Source of the DNA: Przewalskia tangutica
Taxonomy: Eukaryota; Streptophyta; Magnoliopsida; Solanales; Solanaceae
Assembly: GCA_029844215.1 (NCBI GenBank)
Contig: CM056724.1
Span: 86,633,093 to 86,697,092 of the forward strand
Direction: 5' to 3'
DNA: 64,000 nucleotides
In this document: piece by piece, positions 1 through 11,189 of the stretch
How positions within the stretch are numbered: position 1 is the stretch's first letter
How the letters are laid out: the number at the start of each line of letters is the position of its first letter
Program-made: the position numbers and the translations under genes
The notes under the pieces: model-generated
Databases searched by the model: none
Seen by the model: only the letters and a program-made list of their open reading frames with translations
Told to the model about the DNA's origin: nothing

Positions 1-160
1 GAGTGCTATATATCCCAGTTTATTAAGAGTTTTTAGGTGTTTAAAAATCCTAATATGAAGTTCGTTGAGTCTAGTTTCCAACGCAATAAACCGCTCGTCG
101 ATAGGACATCGGAGCGGAGAAGTATGGACGTTAAAAGTTCAGTTGGCAGGAGTGAAGGAA

Positions 161-286
161 AATATTCCAGTCAGGCGCCACGGCGCCGACTGCAGGGCCG
201 CAGCGCCGTAAATCCTGAAACTTTCTGAAGTTGCAGCTCCACGACACCGTCTGCAGGGCCGCGGCGTCGAGGCGGGATTTTTCGCG
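161..286. repeat. GC-rich GGCGCC/GGCCGCGGCG block in LTR X
   Basis: Clustered near-palindromes of the type CAGGGCCGCAGCGCC and GGCGCCACGGCGCC stand in an otherwise AT-rich LTR, upstream of the TATA-like box. Blocks of the same composition and word use occur in both LTRs of element H (about 11390-11635 and 17110-17295) and in the 3' untranslated region of H (about 15550-15650). Function unknown. Confidence 0.7.
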
Positions 287-330
287 AAAAATGGGGAAAA
301 ATCAGAAGATATTTGTGTAAAGGCCTATGG

Positions 331-350
331 GAGGGCGACAAGTGTCCCTC
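331..350. promoter_or_regulatory. Promoter-proximal palindrome, LTR X
   Basis: An inverted repeat of the form GAGGGCGACA-AG-TGTCCCTC, about 25 bp upstream of a TATA-like stretch. The same GGGYGACA..TGTCACCC element occurs in every LTR of the group whose promoter end is in the window. Here one arm lacks a base. Confidence 0.6.
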
Positions 351-375
351 CCATCTTGTAGACCAAGAAAGGTCT

Positions 376-382
376 TATATAT
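376..382 (+). promoter_or_regulatory. TATA-like box of LTR X
   Basis: TATATAT sits directly before the 26-bp palindrome and downstream of the GGGCGACA palindrome, the same order as in the other LTRs. No transcription start can be read from sequence alone. Confidence 0.5.
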
Positions 383-408
383 TGACCAAGTCTTGCAAGA
401 CTTGGTCA
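383..408. repeat. Perfect 26-bp palindrome in LTR X
   Basis: The half-site TGACCAAGTCTTG is followed immediately by its exact reverse complement. M2 has a 22-bp version at the matching place (52787-52808) with the same AAGTCTTGCAAGACTT core. Could be a dimeric protein site or a hairpin in the 5' leader. Confidence 0.8.
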
Positions 409-1999
409 TTTGCAAAGATTCATCCTAAAGGAATTCCTCTTCTCTTCTCCCTAAAAATTTTAAGAACTCTAAGCCTAGTGAAATTATTGGTGAGGCGGCA
501 AGAAGATAAAGTGTTGATAAACTTGTAGAGGGTTCGTGTGGATGATTTTGACAAGAAAAAGAGTTGCGGAAAAAAGGCTATAGTGGAATTCCCTCTCCTC
601 TTGGAAGTAGATTATGATACATGTAATAGTTGATATTGATCATGTGAATTATACATTGATGTTGATAAGTGTTATAGAGTATTGGGAGCCTAAATCCGAA
701 CACGAGCTTATTAGCCATTGAAAGTACGATTCAAATTGGTCGATAGTTATAATCGTCGCATGTTGTCTAAAGTAAGAGATTATAGTTGTTGAGATTGGTT
801 GCGACTATATAACATGTGAGAACGATAATATGGATTAAAAAGGAATTGGAAAAGATTTTATGCGGTTGTACCTTGTAGTCGAAAATGATATTTAATATTG
901 GACTGTTTTATATGAATTGTGGGGCAGAATTTTATACGTCATGTAAGACGTATAATCCCCTTTTATTGGTTGATGTGTTGAGCCTTAAATGTGGCATTTG
1001 GTTATTGGATTCGGGCCTTGAAAAAGGTGGAAAAGTACGTAGAAACAAAGGAAGTGTTGTCCAATTTTCCGTAGAATAAGTGACTTTACACTTAGAATAT
1101 TCTACGTTTGAAACTAGAAGTTGATAAACATATTATGGTCATTATAGGTTGACATACTACGTACGACATATTGTACTTAGCAAGTGGATTGAACCGAAGA
1201 GGTTTGTGGAACTTTCCTATCTCTTGAGCATGAGTAGTTGTAAATATATAGTACGGTAGACGTACGAGATTTTGATGAATTTAGTTTCATTTGATATCCT
1301 TGACTTGTTTTAAGAATGTCCAAGTTGGTTGAGTTAGGGAATTAACTCACTTGTTCTAAAGATTAAGGATATCTTAGATTCTAAAGTTAAGAGACTTGAA
1401 GTATTTTGAAAGTATATGATACTTGTTTTTTTTTTGAAAGTATAAGTCTCTTGGTTATAAAAAAAAAAGAATGTAAGTGTCTAAAGCATAAAGTTAGTAT
1501 AACGGCTTTATGGGAAGTGGGTTATAATAACTTTATGAAAAGTTGAAAGAACGGTTTACTCTAGTGATGTAAATAAGGATAAATGACTTGAAATGAAGAA
1601 AGGCAAATTGATTTGAAGGCATCAATTGCTTAAAATTTTAAAGTAAAAAGGCACTTGATTTAGAAGCCTATAAATGTATTTCTAAAAGGTATTGTGACTT
1701 GTCTTGAAAAGTAGAAATGACTTGATACTACGGTTATTAGTATCTTGGAGTTTTATATGGAAAAAAAAAGTCATTTTAAAAGAATAGAAGTACGTAGTAC
1801 TTTGAGTTAAATTCCCGGATCTTTCATGATACGATAGTGCCTTAAGTTAAAAGAAATGAGAGTGTATGCTAATTAAGTCAATGAGAAGTTAAGGGGTTTC
1901 TTAACTTTTTTATGTTATTTATAGTAGCCGGTTGTGCTTGTGATATATTGTTCATTACGGGGTCATTCCCCGGGCTTGTGGCATTTGCATATTCCGTGG

Positions 2000-2135
2000 A
2001 TTTGCTACCCACGATGCGAGGAATACCTCATGCGAGTCTGTAGGGCTCATGCGGGTGAAATAGTCCTATGCGGGGCGGACCAGTCCTATGCGAGGAAATT
2101 ACCTCATGCGGATCCATACGACCTATGCAGGTGAA
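2000..2135 (+). repeat. CCTATGCGG-type minisatellite in LTR X
   Basis: Irregular repeats of about 18-20 bp around the words CTCATGCGG, CCTATGCGG and CGATGCGAG. Related clusters lie in the T LTRs (30140-30360, 36310-36500, 42470-42680) and, reverse-complemented, in the O LTRs (6645-6900, 21120-21370). Short reading frames across it are by-products of the repeat. Confidence 0.7.
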
Positions 2136-4613
2136 ATAGTCCCAGGAGTAGGATTGCGTGATAATACTACGGGCGAATGGTCCTAGGTTAATCACAATCT
2201 TCCTATTTTTAAGAACCAGATATGTATATTTTACTCTCATTGTTAGTAAGGCACATTATACTGTTAATTTGATTATCATACATGTCTCCAGCTTTATTTT
2301 AGACTTATGATGTAAATTGCAGTATTTTCCAGTTTTACATACTTGGTACATATTGTGTACTGACACCCTTTCCTTGGGGGGTTGCGTTCATGCCGCAGGT
2401 AGGGGTAAGCAGGTGGTGGATCCTCACTCTTAGGATCACTGATCAGGTGTCAGAGCTCAATTTCTCCGGAGGCTTGTCTTTTGGTACGGTTTCCCTGATG
2501 TTGTAGATAGATGTGCATTCAGGGGTATGACGGGCCTTATGGATTGTGTTGCAAGAACAGATATGTAACTGTTTTATTTTGGGTTATGTATAGTTCACGG
2601 GCCTTATCGGCTAGCCTGTTGATATTTTTACTATTTAAGTATTTTAAGAGTTTATGTATGTTATGCTGCTATTCTCTGATGTATAACTGTAAGGGGTGCC
2701 CATGTAGGGCACCAGTCGCGGGCCCGGGGTCGGGTCGTGACAAAGAACCCTAAGCTAAGTTAACACTCCAAGATCCTCCAAAAAGGGTGTGGGCCGAAAC
2801 TTGGGTTGAAAACCCTAGATTGTTTATCAAATTTTTGGGAGCAAAACAAGAAGGGAAGTTGGTTATAAGCTTGTAATGGATACATGTGTGTGATTTGAAC
2901 TTGAAGAAGTGGAGCAAAACGAAAACTGTGGGCCAAAAATTGTGGACTGTTTTAGACGTTTTGGGCTATTTTAAAGGTAAGAATTCTTCTTCCTCTTGAA
3001 GTAATTGGATATTACATGTTGTTATAATGTATAGATGAACTTGTATTCAGAATAATGAAGAATAGAAAGTGTTTGGACTATTTTAGAGGAAGTGGCCGAG
3101 AATGGGCAGTTTTTCGGGACATTGGTTTCGTTGGTTATTTTTGTTGTTAACTTCACCTATTGCATGTTATAATGAAGTATATTGTTGTTAATAAGTTGTT
3201 GAGACTTGTATAAAAGTATTGGAACTTGAATTGGATTAAAAAGGATTATGAAAAGGGTTATTGTGTTAGGGTTGTTTTGGCCGAGACTTGTGAAAACTAT
3301 TGGATATTGTTATGCAGTTTTAAGAGACTGTTTTGCGGTGTTAAGATGCTGAAAAATCAGGCACCAATATGCATGTTTAAATGTAGTAATTGCTAATGAA
3401 AGTCCTAAGGGATTAAGGGTGTAGAAAGATGTTAAAAGGCCTCACATTTCACCCTTTGTTGGATTATGTACTGGTTTTAGTGGACTGTTTTACGTGGACT
3501 ATGAGGATGTTTTTACGTGAGAAATAGGTGTGCGAATCACCTTGGTTAATTGTTGGTTGTGCCCTTAATTGGTGCCTTGGTTGTTGATGAAATTGGTCTT
3601 CTTGAAAGGTGAAAAAGTATGTATAAATAAGGGAAGTGTTGCCCAAATTTTTATAAGAAAGGAGATTCATTATGTGGTATAAGTGTATGCTAGTATTCAT
3701 GAAGTTGATAGACGTGTTTTTGTCATTATAGGTTGAAGTACCTATTTGGGACGTATTCTACTTGTCGTGTTGGCTAGTCGTCAATATGGTATGTGAACCT
3801 CTTCTCTCTTTTGGCATGTTCTACGTATGAGCCATAACTGTGGTATTGTTTCAAAGTTATTCTACTCTTAGAAGTTAAGAAGTATTCATGTTATTGATTC
3901 TATGCTAAAGGCATGTCTAAATTATTCCTAAGTCCTTACCAAGTCTTATGGGAGATGTTGGTAAGAGTTTTTAGTAAGTATTGGAGTCGAGTTGATCTTG
4001 CTAAGTTACATCACTAATAAGTATTCAGCGTTGAGACTGATTTTTGTAAACGTATTAAAATAAGTCATTGCAGCGTTAAATGAATAAGGTATCGACAATC
4101 AATTATTATTGAAATGAGTATAATTTCCATATGCATAGAAACTAAGATATAACCAGTTCGTTTTACATTTTCTAGGTTCACAGCTGATTAGATAAGATCA
4201 TTATTAAATATATAACCTACTAACGGCTCATAAAATGGATTAATTTGGCAATTCGGATCGGTTATCACTATTCAAATGTTTCCATAATGTTAGCCACAGG
4301 AGTGAGACGAATGTAGATTATCGAGTTAGTATAGACGATAAGTATTAGTATGTGACTCTTCCTTTCTTCTTTGAGAATGAACTTTATAAAATGAGTGTAC
4401 GGTGGACGTACGTGTTTTAAATGAATCTAGATTTCATGTGGTACATGAGGTGATAGTAACTTGATTTTAAAAGTATACTTGACTTGATTTAAAAGTATAA
4501 GTCACTTGGTTGTAAAAGTGTAAGTGTCTTGATTTTCCAAAAGTGGATTTAAAATGATACTTGATATGATAAGTGTCTTGATTTTCCAAATGAGGATTTA
4601 AAAATGAAAGTTA

Positions 4614-4810
4614 TGACAGTGCCTCGGTATTTCTAAAAAGGAAGGCATGGTATTACCTTGGTATTTCTAAAAATGAAGGCATGGTATATTGCCTTGGTTT
4701 TTTCTAAAAAGAAAGGCATGGTATTTCCTTGGTGTTTCTAAAAGGAAAGGCATGATAGTGCCTTGTTTTCTAAAAGGAAGGTATGATAGTGCCTTGGTGT
4801 TTTCTAAAAT
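4614..4810 (+). repeat. ~35-bp tandem array in L0
   Basis: About six imperfect copies of a unit reading roughly GCCTTGGTRTTTCTAAAAAG then GAAGGCATG. Non-coding. It directly precedes the 58-bp array. Confidence 0.8.
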
Positions 4811-4819
4811 AAAAGATTT

Positions 4820-5255
4820 GATTGGTACATGATATGTTGGTACCACACATTTCTAAAAGGAAAAGTTTATTATATGTTATTGGTACATGATATGTTGGTA
4901 CCACACAATTCTAAAAGGAAAAGTTTATTATATGTTATTGGTACATGATATGTTGGTACCACACATTTCTAAAAGGAAAAGTTTATTATATGTGATTGGT
5001 ACATGTTATGTTGGTACCACACATTTCTAAAAGGAAAGTTCATTTTAATATTTGGTACACGAGATGTTGGTACCTGGGTTTAGTTAAAATGAAAGATTTT
5101 ATATGTGTTTGGTACATGATATGTTGGTACCCTGGCATAGTTAAAATGAAAGATTTTATATGTGTTTTGTACATGATATGTTGGTACCTTGACATAGCTA
5201 AAATGAAAAGTTTGTATATGTGATTGGTACATGAGATGTTGGTACCTTGGTTTTA
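4820..5255 (+). repeat. ~58-bp tandem array in L0
   Basis: About eight copies of a unit built on GGTACATGATATGTTGGTACC followed by an A-rich stretch. The first copies are almost identical and the last ones diverge and shorten. Open frames on both strands here are repeat by-products. Confidence 0.9.
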
Positions 5256-5402
5256 ATCCTTTGAGAGTAAAAAAATGAGTTAAGTTGCACAAGGTTGCTT
5301 ATGGTAGCTATTCGCGCAAGTGTTATTATTCCATTTCCCTGAGTCCCTCACTAAAGGGCCGTGATGCGTTATATGAAAACAGATACGATGACTCTCATTT
5401 TT

Positions 5403-5485
5403 ATAAAGTACAGTAGTACAGTGGTACATTGGTACCGTGATACAGTGGTACAGTGATACAGTGGTTCAGTGATACAGTGGTAAAA
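5403..5485 (+). repeat. ~10-bp repeat TACAGTGGTA in L0
   Basis: Seven to eight loose copies of TACAGTGGTA / TACAGTGATA just downstream of the larger arrays. Confidence 0.75.
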
Positions 5486-5707
5486 TGTATAGTTGGCTCT
5501 TATTTTATATGGCACGGTTGAATCTGGTATTTGATTTTCATACTTGTCTCTGTCACCTTTTGTACAGTTATGATCTTATTTACTGTACTTCATGTTTACA
5601 TACTTGGTACCTTATTGTACTGACCCCCTTCGGGAGGCTGCGTTCATGCCCGCAGGTATTAGGTACTCAGTTGGGAGATCCGTGAGCTTAGGATCCTTGG
5701 TCAGCAT

Positions 5708-6051
5708 TGTCACGACCCGACCCCGGGCCCGCGACTAGTGCCCTACCTGGGCACCCCTTTCGGTATACATCAGAGAATAGCAGCGGAACATACACAACTG
5801 TTAAAAGCTTAAACATAAAAATAACAACAGGCTAGCCGATAAGGCCACCTTTCGTAAACCATACAAATAAAACAGTACATTTTTTTCTTACAACCCAATC
5901 CACAAATGTGACTACTGCACTTAAGAATAACAACTCAAGCGGACAGGCCCGCCATACCCGAATGTACAACAACCGACCATACAGTGGATAAGCCTCCGAA
6001 TAAAGGGGCTTCTCAACAAATGAACAGTGATCCTAAGAGCGAGGATCGCAA
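5708..6051 (-). mobile_element. Solo LTR S1, 3'-end segment
   Basis: Starts TGTCACGACCC, the reverse complement of an LTR 3' end, so S1 lies on the minus strand. It continues at 46657-49441 after the 40.6-kb insertion of O. The complete LTR is flanked by AGCAT at 5703-5707 and 49442-49446. With only one LTR between perfect TSDs, S1 is a solo LTR left by LTR-LTR recombination. The last five bases (CGCAA, 6047-6051) are one TSD copy of O. Confidence 0.9.
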
Positions 6052-6190
6052 TGTCACGACTGCCCGGCCCGTGGATCGTGCCTTACCCGCACCCAAGTAG
6101 TCATACATCGAGTAATCGTGAATATAAAAACAAGACAGGAATCAATATGAAAAGAAAACAGTTTATTTGAGAAAACGTCGCCTTTCGGCA

Positions 6191-6209
6191 TATATATATA
6201 TATATATAT
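6191..6209. repeat. (TA)n microsatellite in O 3' LTR
   Basis: A TA run of about nine units next to GCC-TTTC-GGC, which is GCC-GAAA-GGC on the LTR sense strand. A shorter copy is at 20678-20691 in the other LTR. T LTRs have the same pairing. Confidence 0.85.
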
Positions 6210-8070
6210 CAAGGTTTGGCAGTTACATCCCAACTGTACAATAGGACTATAGACCTCTAAGGAAGTAGACAACTATGGCGGGACAGGGCCCCGCCATACC
6301 CTGAATGTACATATATCTACAACACAGGAGAACCATACCAAAAGTCGAGCCTCGGAGAAGATGGAGCTCCCGACACCAAAGTAGAGATCCTAAGGATGTG
6401 GATCTAGCACTGCTTCCTTACCGCGGCATGAACGCAGCCTCGAAGGAGGTCGACAAATGAGTACTAAGTATGTGAAAGCGTAAAATCGAAATGAAATCAA
6501 GTGTCTAAAACCATTTGTAAATACAATCGCTTAAATCGCATAGTGCCACAACATAAACAAGAGCAAAATAGATATCAGAATGGCGGTCTTTTCTAGGCCG
6601 CTAATGATCGAAGCAAGGCCAATCGCCCATAGTATCATTATGCGTGCCTAATCCTGTACTTCCCGCAGCCCGCATAGGTCACACATAGACCCGCATAGGC
6701 CGTATAGACTCGCGACGGTAGCTAGCCCCGCATTCTCCTCGACTCCCGCGATCCGCATAGTCACATAGACCGCATAGTCACATGCATCGCGTAAGGCACT
6801 CCTCGTGACGGATAATACACCCGGAATGATCAATCCTGGAACTCCCGCAGCTCCGCATAGTCACACAGACCGCATAGGCCGTATAGACCCGCATCAAGGG
6901 TGGAAAGTCCTCGGTATAACAAGTCAGGGGGGGTATGTGATATAATAACAAAGATAACGGTCTTAACGTTTAACAACGTAAGCACAACAGGAATAACCCC
7001 CTTACACAACAACACAAGACACTATCACACGTAGCATCATAACATGGTTACTTATCAAAGCATCTTACTATACTTTTCAGAAATCAATACAAGACTTTCA
7101 TAAACAAATAAGTAAACCGTTCCTTTTATCATTCTTAAGTCGTTATACCTAACTCCCCATAAAGCTGGTATAACTCTTAAGCTTTTGAAACCAAGTATTA
7201 CTCTTCTTTCAAAAACGATTCTTAATTCTTTTGAAATACTTCAAGATTCTTATTATTAGACTCAAGTAAAACCATGTTCAGTTAACACACGTACGTCTAC
7301 CGTACTATATATATACTTTAAAATATCATGCTCAAGGGTATCGGAAGAATCACATACCTTCTCGGCGAAATTCACCTGCCAAGTCGAATATGTCGCGCGC
7401 AGAGTATCAACCTATAATAGTTAAATACGTCTATCAACGTCTAGACTATTCTGTATAAAGTTCTAAGAAGAGGGTTCTCTATTCTACGGAAAATTGGGCA
7501 GCACTTCCCTACCCGTCAAGCTACCCAAGTTCATCAGAATACAAATTCTATGTAAGTACAGTTTAATTCTTCTTCTGTTATACCCTTCTACTGTGATTAC
7601 AGTTCAATTCTATTCTTTAATATCCTTCTATATCTTATACTCAAGTCTTAACTATTCTTATATGTACTATCCAATTACAATAGAAGGACAAGAGTATTTA
7701 CCTCGATAAGCCCAAAATTATCCAAGTTAAATGTCGATCCTGAGCAAGGTTTATCTCCTAATTTGCACGCTCCGATAGCTCCAAGAAACCCTTATAAGTT
7801 TCTAACAACTTCTACTTAAATACTAAAATGGATTTGGGGCTAGGGTATTTTGGAATAGTAACTATACTTGGAAGACAACTTTCTACCAAGGGGGGGGGGG
7901 GGGGGTACTCGGCCGAAGCCACTAGGCTAGAGGGGGGAGAGGGGTGTTTCGGCTAGGGCTTCTAAGAGGGGGGGAGAAGGCTTTGGACGAGAGAACAACT
8001 AAGGGGGAGGGAGTTTTTAAGACTTGGAAAGTTGATTTGTGGATGAAGAATTCATCAACTCAAGGGGGGT

Positions 8071-8077
8071 ATTTATA
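8071..8077 (-). promoter_or_regulatory. TATA box, O 3' LTR
   Basis: TATAAAT on the minus strand, about 170 bp inside from the GAGGGTGACA palindrome and 400 bp from the LTR 5' end. The equivalent in the other LTR is 22526-22532. Confidence 0.7.
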
Positions 8078-8247
8078 GGGCTTTCAAGGGTCAAGATGAA
8101 GCCAAGTGGTAGGCAAGTGTAAGGGGGAGATTTGCACAAGTGCACCCTAGCCCTACTCCTCAAATCACTCAACAAACATTGACCCAAGTTTTAGGCCCCA
8201 AAACCATGCCAATCGTCCAAGGCATTTGCCCCCTTTGCCGTCCACTT

Positions 8248-8269
8248 GAGGGTGACAAGTGTCACCCTC
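8248..8269. promoter_or_regulatory. Promoter palindrome, O 3' LTR
   Basis: Two perfect 10-bp arms, GAGGGTGACA and TGTCACCCTC, around an AG spacer. The same element is at 22703-22724 in the 5' LTR. Confidence 0.8.
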
Positions 8270-8476
8270 TCATTGGTCCAAAATGTTTCATCTCTCGGAA
8301 AAATCCGCAAAAATTATAAATGACATAGCCGTAATTTTCCCTACGCAAGTTTTGGAAAACGTTTCGTCGGAAAACCATTCGTTTCGTGAGTTGTGCCCAA
8401 ATTTCGCCCATAGTGCCTTTCTTAAGGCTAAACTTTAGACGCACGCCTACGCATATACTGAAATACGGGTATAACA

Positions 8477-8511
8477 TTCTCCCCTCCTTAAAAACATTCA
8501 TCCCAAATGTT
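8477..8511 (-). other. Polypurine tract and pre-PPT hairpin of O
   Basis: On the minus strand the 3' LTR is preceded by AAGGAGGGGAGAA (PPT, 8477-8492). Upstream of that an inverted repeat, AACATTT..GAATGTT, lies at 8493-8511. P, T and M2 have the same layout. Confidence 0.8.
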
Positions 8512-8654
8512 CCTTCCCAAGACAGATAACGATAAGGTTTCTCATAACTTAAACAGTTTGCAAATGCCTCACATGGCCATAATACAACACTTAAGCAAAT
8601 ACATCAATGAAAAAAATTTACAAGTAGGAAAGTGAGTTACCTGGAGGTGTGGGG

Positions 8655-8801
8655 AATAGGTGAGGATACTTCTGCCTCATGTCCTCCTCAGCTTCCCACG
8701 TCATCTCTCCTCGAGCCTGCTCCGCCACAAGACTTTGACGGAAGCCACGCCTCGTCCGCAGACGCCTAACCTCACGACCGATTATCGCGCATGGGAATCT
8801 C
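8655..8801 (-). pseudogene. Chromodomain remnant of O integrase
   Basis: Read on the minus strand with frame changes, this shows VASVKVLWR followed by EMTWEAEEDM and a KYPHLF end, the usual C-terminal signature of plant chromovirus integrases. Known role: binding modified histone tails, which may direct insertion into heterochromatin. It lies out of frame with the upstream integrase at 8802, by frameshift or consensus error. The 160 bp between here and the PPT is 3' untranslated. Confidence 0.8.
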
Positions 8802-9356
8802 TCACGTTAACCCTCGGTCCACTGACATCGTCAATCGGGTGCACTCTAGATGGATCCCGATACATCTCTCAAAGATAGAAACATGAAAAACCGGATGCAC
8901 TGCCTCCAGATCGGATGACAGATCCAACTCATAGGCAACCTTGCCTACCCTGCGGACAATCTGATACGGCCCAATGTACCTTGGGCTGAGTTTCCCTTTC
9001 TTCCCGAATCTCATCACACCCTTCATGGGTGACACCTTCAGGAAGACCCAATCATCAACCTCGAACTCCAGATGCCGACGACGATGATATGCATACGACT
9101 TGGCCGACTCAGTCGCCAAGAATCGCTCTCGGATAAGCTTCACCTTATCCACTGCCTGCTGCACCAAGTCTGATCCCACTAACTGCACCTCGCCCACATC
9201 AAACCAGCCTATCGGCGATCTGCACTTCCTCCTATACAAGGACTCATAAGGCGCCATCTGAATACTGGAGTGGTAGCTATTATTATACACAAACTCAACT
9301 AGAGGCCAATGATCCTCCCAGCTACCCCTGAAGTCAATAACACAGGCTCGCAGCAT
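8802..9356 (-). pseudogene. Integrase C-terminal half of O
   Basis: The 184-residue frame covers the end of the integrase core (LRACVIDFRGSWEDHWPLVEF, NNSYHSSI) and the GPY-type module (KLSPRYIGPYQIVRRVG, YELDLSSDL, HPVFHVS). The expected catalytic Glu region lies just upstream (about 9360-9420), where three frames are mixed and no Glu is readable in place. The frame ends in unrelated residues where it should enter the chromodomain. Non-functional as written. Confidence 0.88.
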
Positions 9357-9416
9357 ATCCTCAAGAGTCTGGATAGTGCGCCACCGTCCGTCTGCGTGGA
9401 TGAAATGCGACTGTGC

Positions 9417-9936
9417 TCACTGCGTCCCTAAACCCTTCCGGAAAGACCTCCAAAAGTTAGCGTAAACCGGGCTCCTGTCGATATGATCGAAATAGGACTC
9501 CATGCGATCGACGATCTCTCGGATGTAAATGCGCATAATCCTCACTAAAAGTCGTCCTGACGGGAAGAAAGTGGGCTGATTTCGCCAGCCTGTCGATGAT
9601 AACCCATATAGAATCATGTCTCCTCTGAGTGCGAGGTAATCCTGTGATAAAGTCCATGTTGATCACCTCCCACTTCCAGGTCGGGATCTCAATCGTCTGC
9701 AACAAACCACCAGGCCTCTGGTGCTCTACCTTCACCTGCTGACAACACGGGCACTGAGCTACAAACTTTGCAATGTCCCTCTTCAAGCCATCCCACCAAT
9801 ACACAGATCTAAGGTCGTGGTACATCTTGGTCGACCCTGGATGGATAGAGTAACACGCGCTGTGTGCTTCCCCTAGAACCTGCTGCCGAAGTCCTGCAAT
9901 ATCTGGAATACACAACCTGCCCTCAAACCTTAGCAC
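9417..9936 (-). pseudogene. Integrase zinc-binding and core N-terminal part of O
   Basis: The 9457-9936 frame carries the zinc-binding HHCC domain (H25, H32, C62, C65 in CPCC) and the first catalytic Asp in NMDFITGLP (D95), followed by DRLAKSAHFLP. After a frame change at about 9500-9600, the frame 9417-9617 shows IDRSPVYANFW, the region of the second catalytic Asp. Known role: inserts the cDNA into the chromosome. Broken by at least two frameshifts. Confidence 0.9.
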
Positions 9937-10105
9937 CCCATCAGGTGCTACCTCAAAAGGACCTTCCTCACGAAGAGTCGTATCACGCGTGTCAAAATCG
10001 GATCCTCAAATCGTTGCCTCACCTCCTCGACGATGGAAGACTCGGCAACCTCTCGAACTCGAACCCCACTGCTATCAGAATCAATCAATCGGACTCCAAG
10101 GCTCG

Positions 10106-10570
10106 CTAACTGATGCAAATCACGAACCATGCCCCTCCTCTCCGGCTGCACATCTGATAGGCTACCCATCGACCTACGACTGGGGCATACGCCACAACAT
10201 TGCCTTCCGGGTGGTACAGGATATCGACATCATAATCCTTAAGCAACTCTAACCACCGCCTCGCCGTAAGTTCGGCTCCTCTGGTGAAGATATACCGAGG
10301 CTCTGTGGTCGTATAAATATCCACATGAACCCCATACAAATAGTGCCTCCAGATCTTGGCGTGAATCACCGCTAACTCCAAATCATGGGTGGGTAGTTCC
10401 TCATGCTTCTTAAGCCGCCGGATGACGCTATAACCTTGCCCTATCGCATCAACACACATCCCACCGATGCTTGACGCATCACAATACACGACATAGCCGT
10501 CGACCTGCGGAAGAGTAAGAACGGGGCGGCCGTCGCCTCCTTCAAGAATCGGAAACCCCGCCACACGCAT
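10106..10570 (-). pseudogene. RNase H domain of O
   Basis: The 154-residue frame shows VVYCDAS (first catalytic Asp), RRLKKHEE..PTHDLELA, KIWRHYLYG and RRWLELLKDYDVDILYHP, the order typical of Ty3/gypsy RNase H. Internal scrambling around CVDAIGQGYSV and TTTEPRYIF points to compensating small indels. The stretch 9937-10105 holds the linker to integrase in mixed frames. Confidence 0.88.
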
Positions 10571-10689
10571 CGTCCATCAAACTTAGCCGCTTTCCGAGTC
10601 ACCCTAGTCGTGTGCAGATAGAAGCAAACTTCTACGAACCGATAATAACTCGCAAGGCCCGAAAATCGCGAACCTCGCTGAGTAGAGGT

Positions 10690-11189
10690 CTAGGCCAACT
10701 CGATCGCCGATCTTGGCCGTATCCACCTGAATACCATCAGCCCCTTCAATATGCCCAAGAAATGCCACCAAAGCCAACCAAAACTCACATTTGGAAAACT
10801 TGGCGTATAATCGCTGGTCTGGAGAACTCTCAAAGACAGCCTCAAATGCTCCGCATGCTCGCTTCCGAGCGAATAAACCAAGATGTCATCAATGAACACT
10901 ATCACAAACGTGTCCAAAATGGCTTGAACACTCGGTTCATCAAATCCATGAATACCGCGAGCATTGGTCAACCCGCGATATGATCTCGAACTCATAATGC
11001 CTGCACGTCCGAATGCATCCAGGGACATCCGCCTCTCGACTGCACTGATGATAGCCTGATCGCAGATCAATCTTGGAAAAACATCTCGCACCCTGCAACT
11101 GATCGAACAAATCATCAATCCTGGGAAGGGAGTATCTGTTCTTAATGGTCACCTTGTTCAGCTGCCTGTAATCAACACACATGCGCAGC
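10690..11189 (-). pseudogene. Reverse transcriptase of O, second part
   Basis: From the H insertion junction the minus strand reads LRMCVDYRQLNKVTIKNRYS, then KIDLRSGYHQ (first catalytic Asp). After frame changes the active-site motif FIDDILVYS follows. Known role: copies the element RNA into cDNA. The first part of the domain is at 18269-18450, across the 7.07-kb H insertion. The stretch 10571-10689 is RT thumb/connection in broken frames. Confidence 0.92.

Larger units (their letters stand above)
1..2742 (+). mobile_element. LTR X (plus strand, 5' end outside window)
   Basis: Ends in GGGTCGTGACA like every other LTR of this group. It is not followed by a tRNA primer site, and the next bases (from 2743) match the interior of LTR Z near 62766, so X was inserted into LTR L0. 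It is a solo LTR or the 3' LTR of an element that starts upstream. In order it carries a GC-rich block (161-286), a promoter palindrome (331-350), a TATA-like stretch (376-382), a 26-bp palindrome (383-408), the CGTAGAAT hairpin (1070-1106), a candidate acceptor and donor (1146-1203), a CCTATGCGG minisatellite (2000-2135) and the terminal hairpin region (from about 2385). No coding potential. The right TSD copy would be AAGAA (2743-2747); the left copy is outside the window. Confidence 0.85.
2743..5707 (+). mobile_element. LTR L0, first visible segment
   Basis: This segment aligns with LTR Z (62766 onward). It holds a strong splice-donor-like AGGTAAGAA at 2975-2983, an acceptor-like ATTATAG ending at 3731, the GTATGTGAACCTCTT box from 3789, two tandem arrays (4614-4810, 4820-5255), and the start of the terminal hairpin region (CTGCG..CGCAG and GATCC..GGATC, 5637-5695). 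S1 interrupts it after 5707; the TSD AGCAT is at 5703-5707 and 49442-49446. No coding sequence. Confidence 0.85.
6052..8476 (-). mobile_element. 3' LTR of O
   Basis: 2425 bp, TG...CA ends, nearly collinear with 20533-22789 plus 46508-46656. Minus-strand reading gives the start TGTTATACCCGTAT, the GAGGGTGACA palindrome (8248-8269), TATAAAT (8071-8077), a donor-like site, a 54-nt candidate exon (7358-7411), CCGCATAGG minisatellites (6645-6900), the terminal hairpins and the end CAGTCGTGACA. It also holds a 16-G run (7890-7905) absent from the other LTR and a TA microsatellite (6191-6209). Confidence 0.92.

Noticed and set aside
1..2742. X as 5' LTR of an element whose interior starts at 2743
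   Set aside because: No tRNA primer site follows 2742, and 2743 onward aligns to the inside of LTR Z.
4996..5292. Frames on both strands over the L0 array
   Set aside because: Array by-products; both strands open over the same repeat.
10612..10983. 123-codon plus-strand frame opposite the O RT
   Set aside because: Shadow of the minus-strand RT; no recognised domain.
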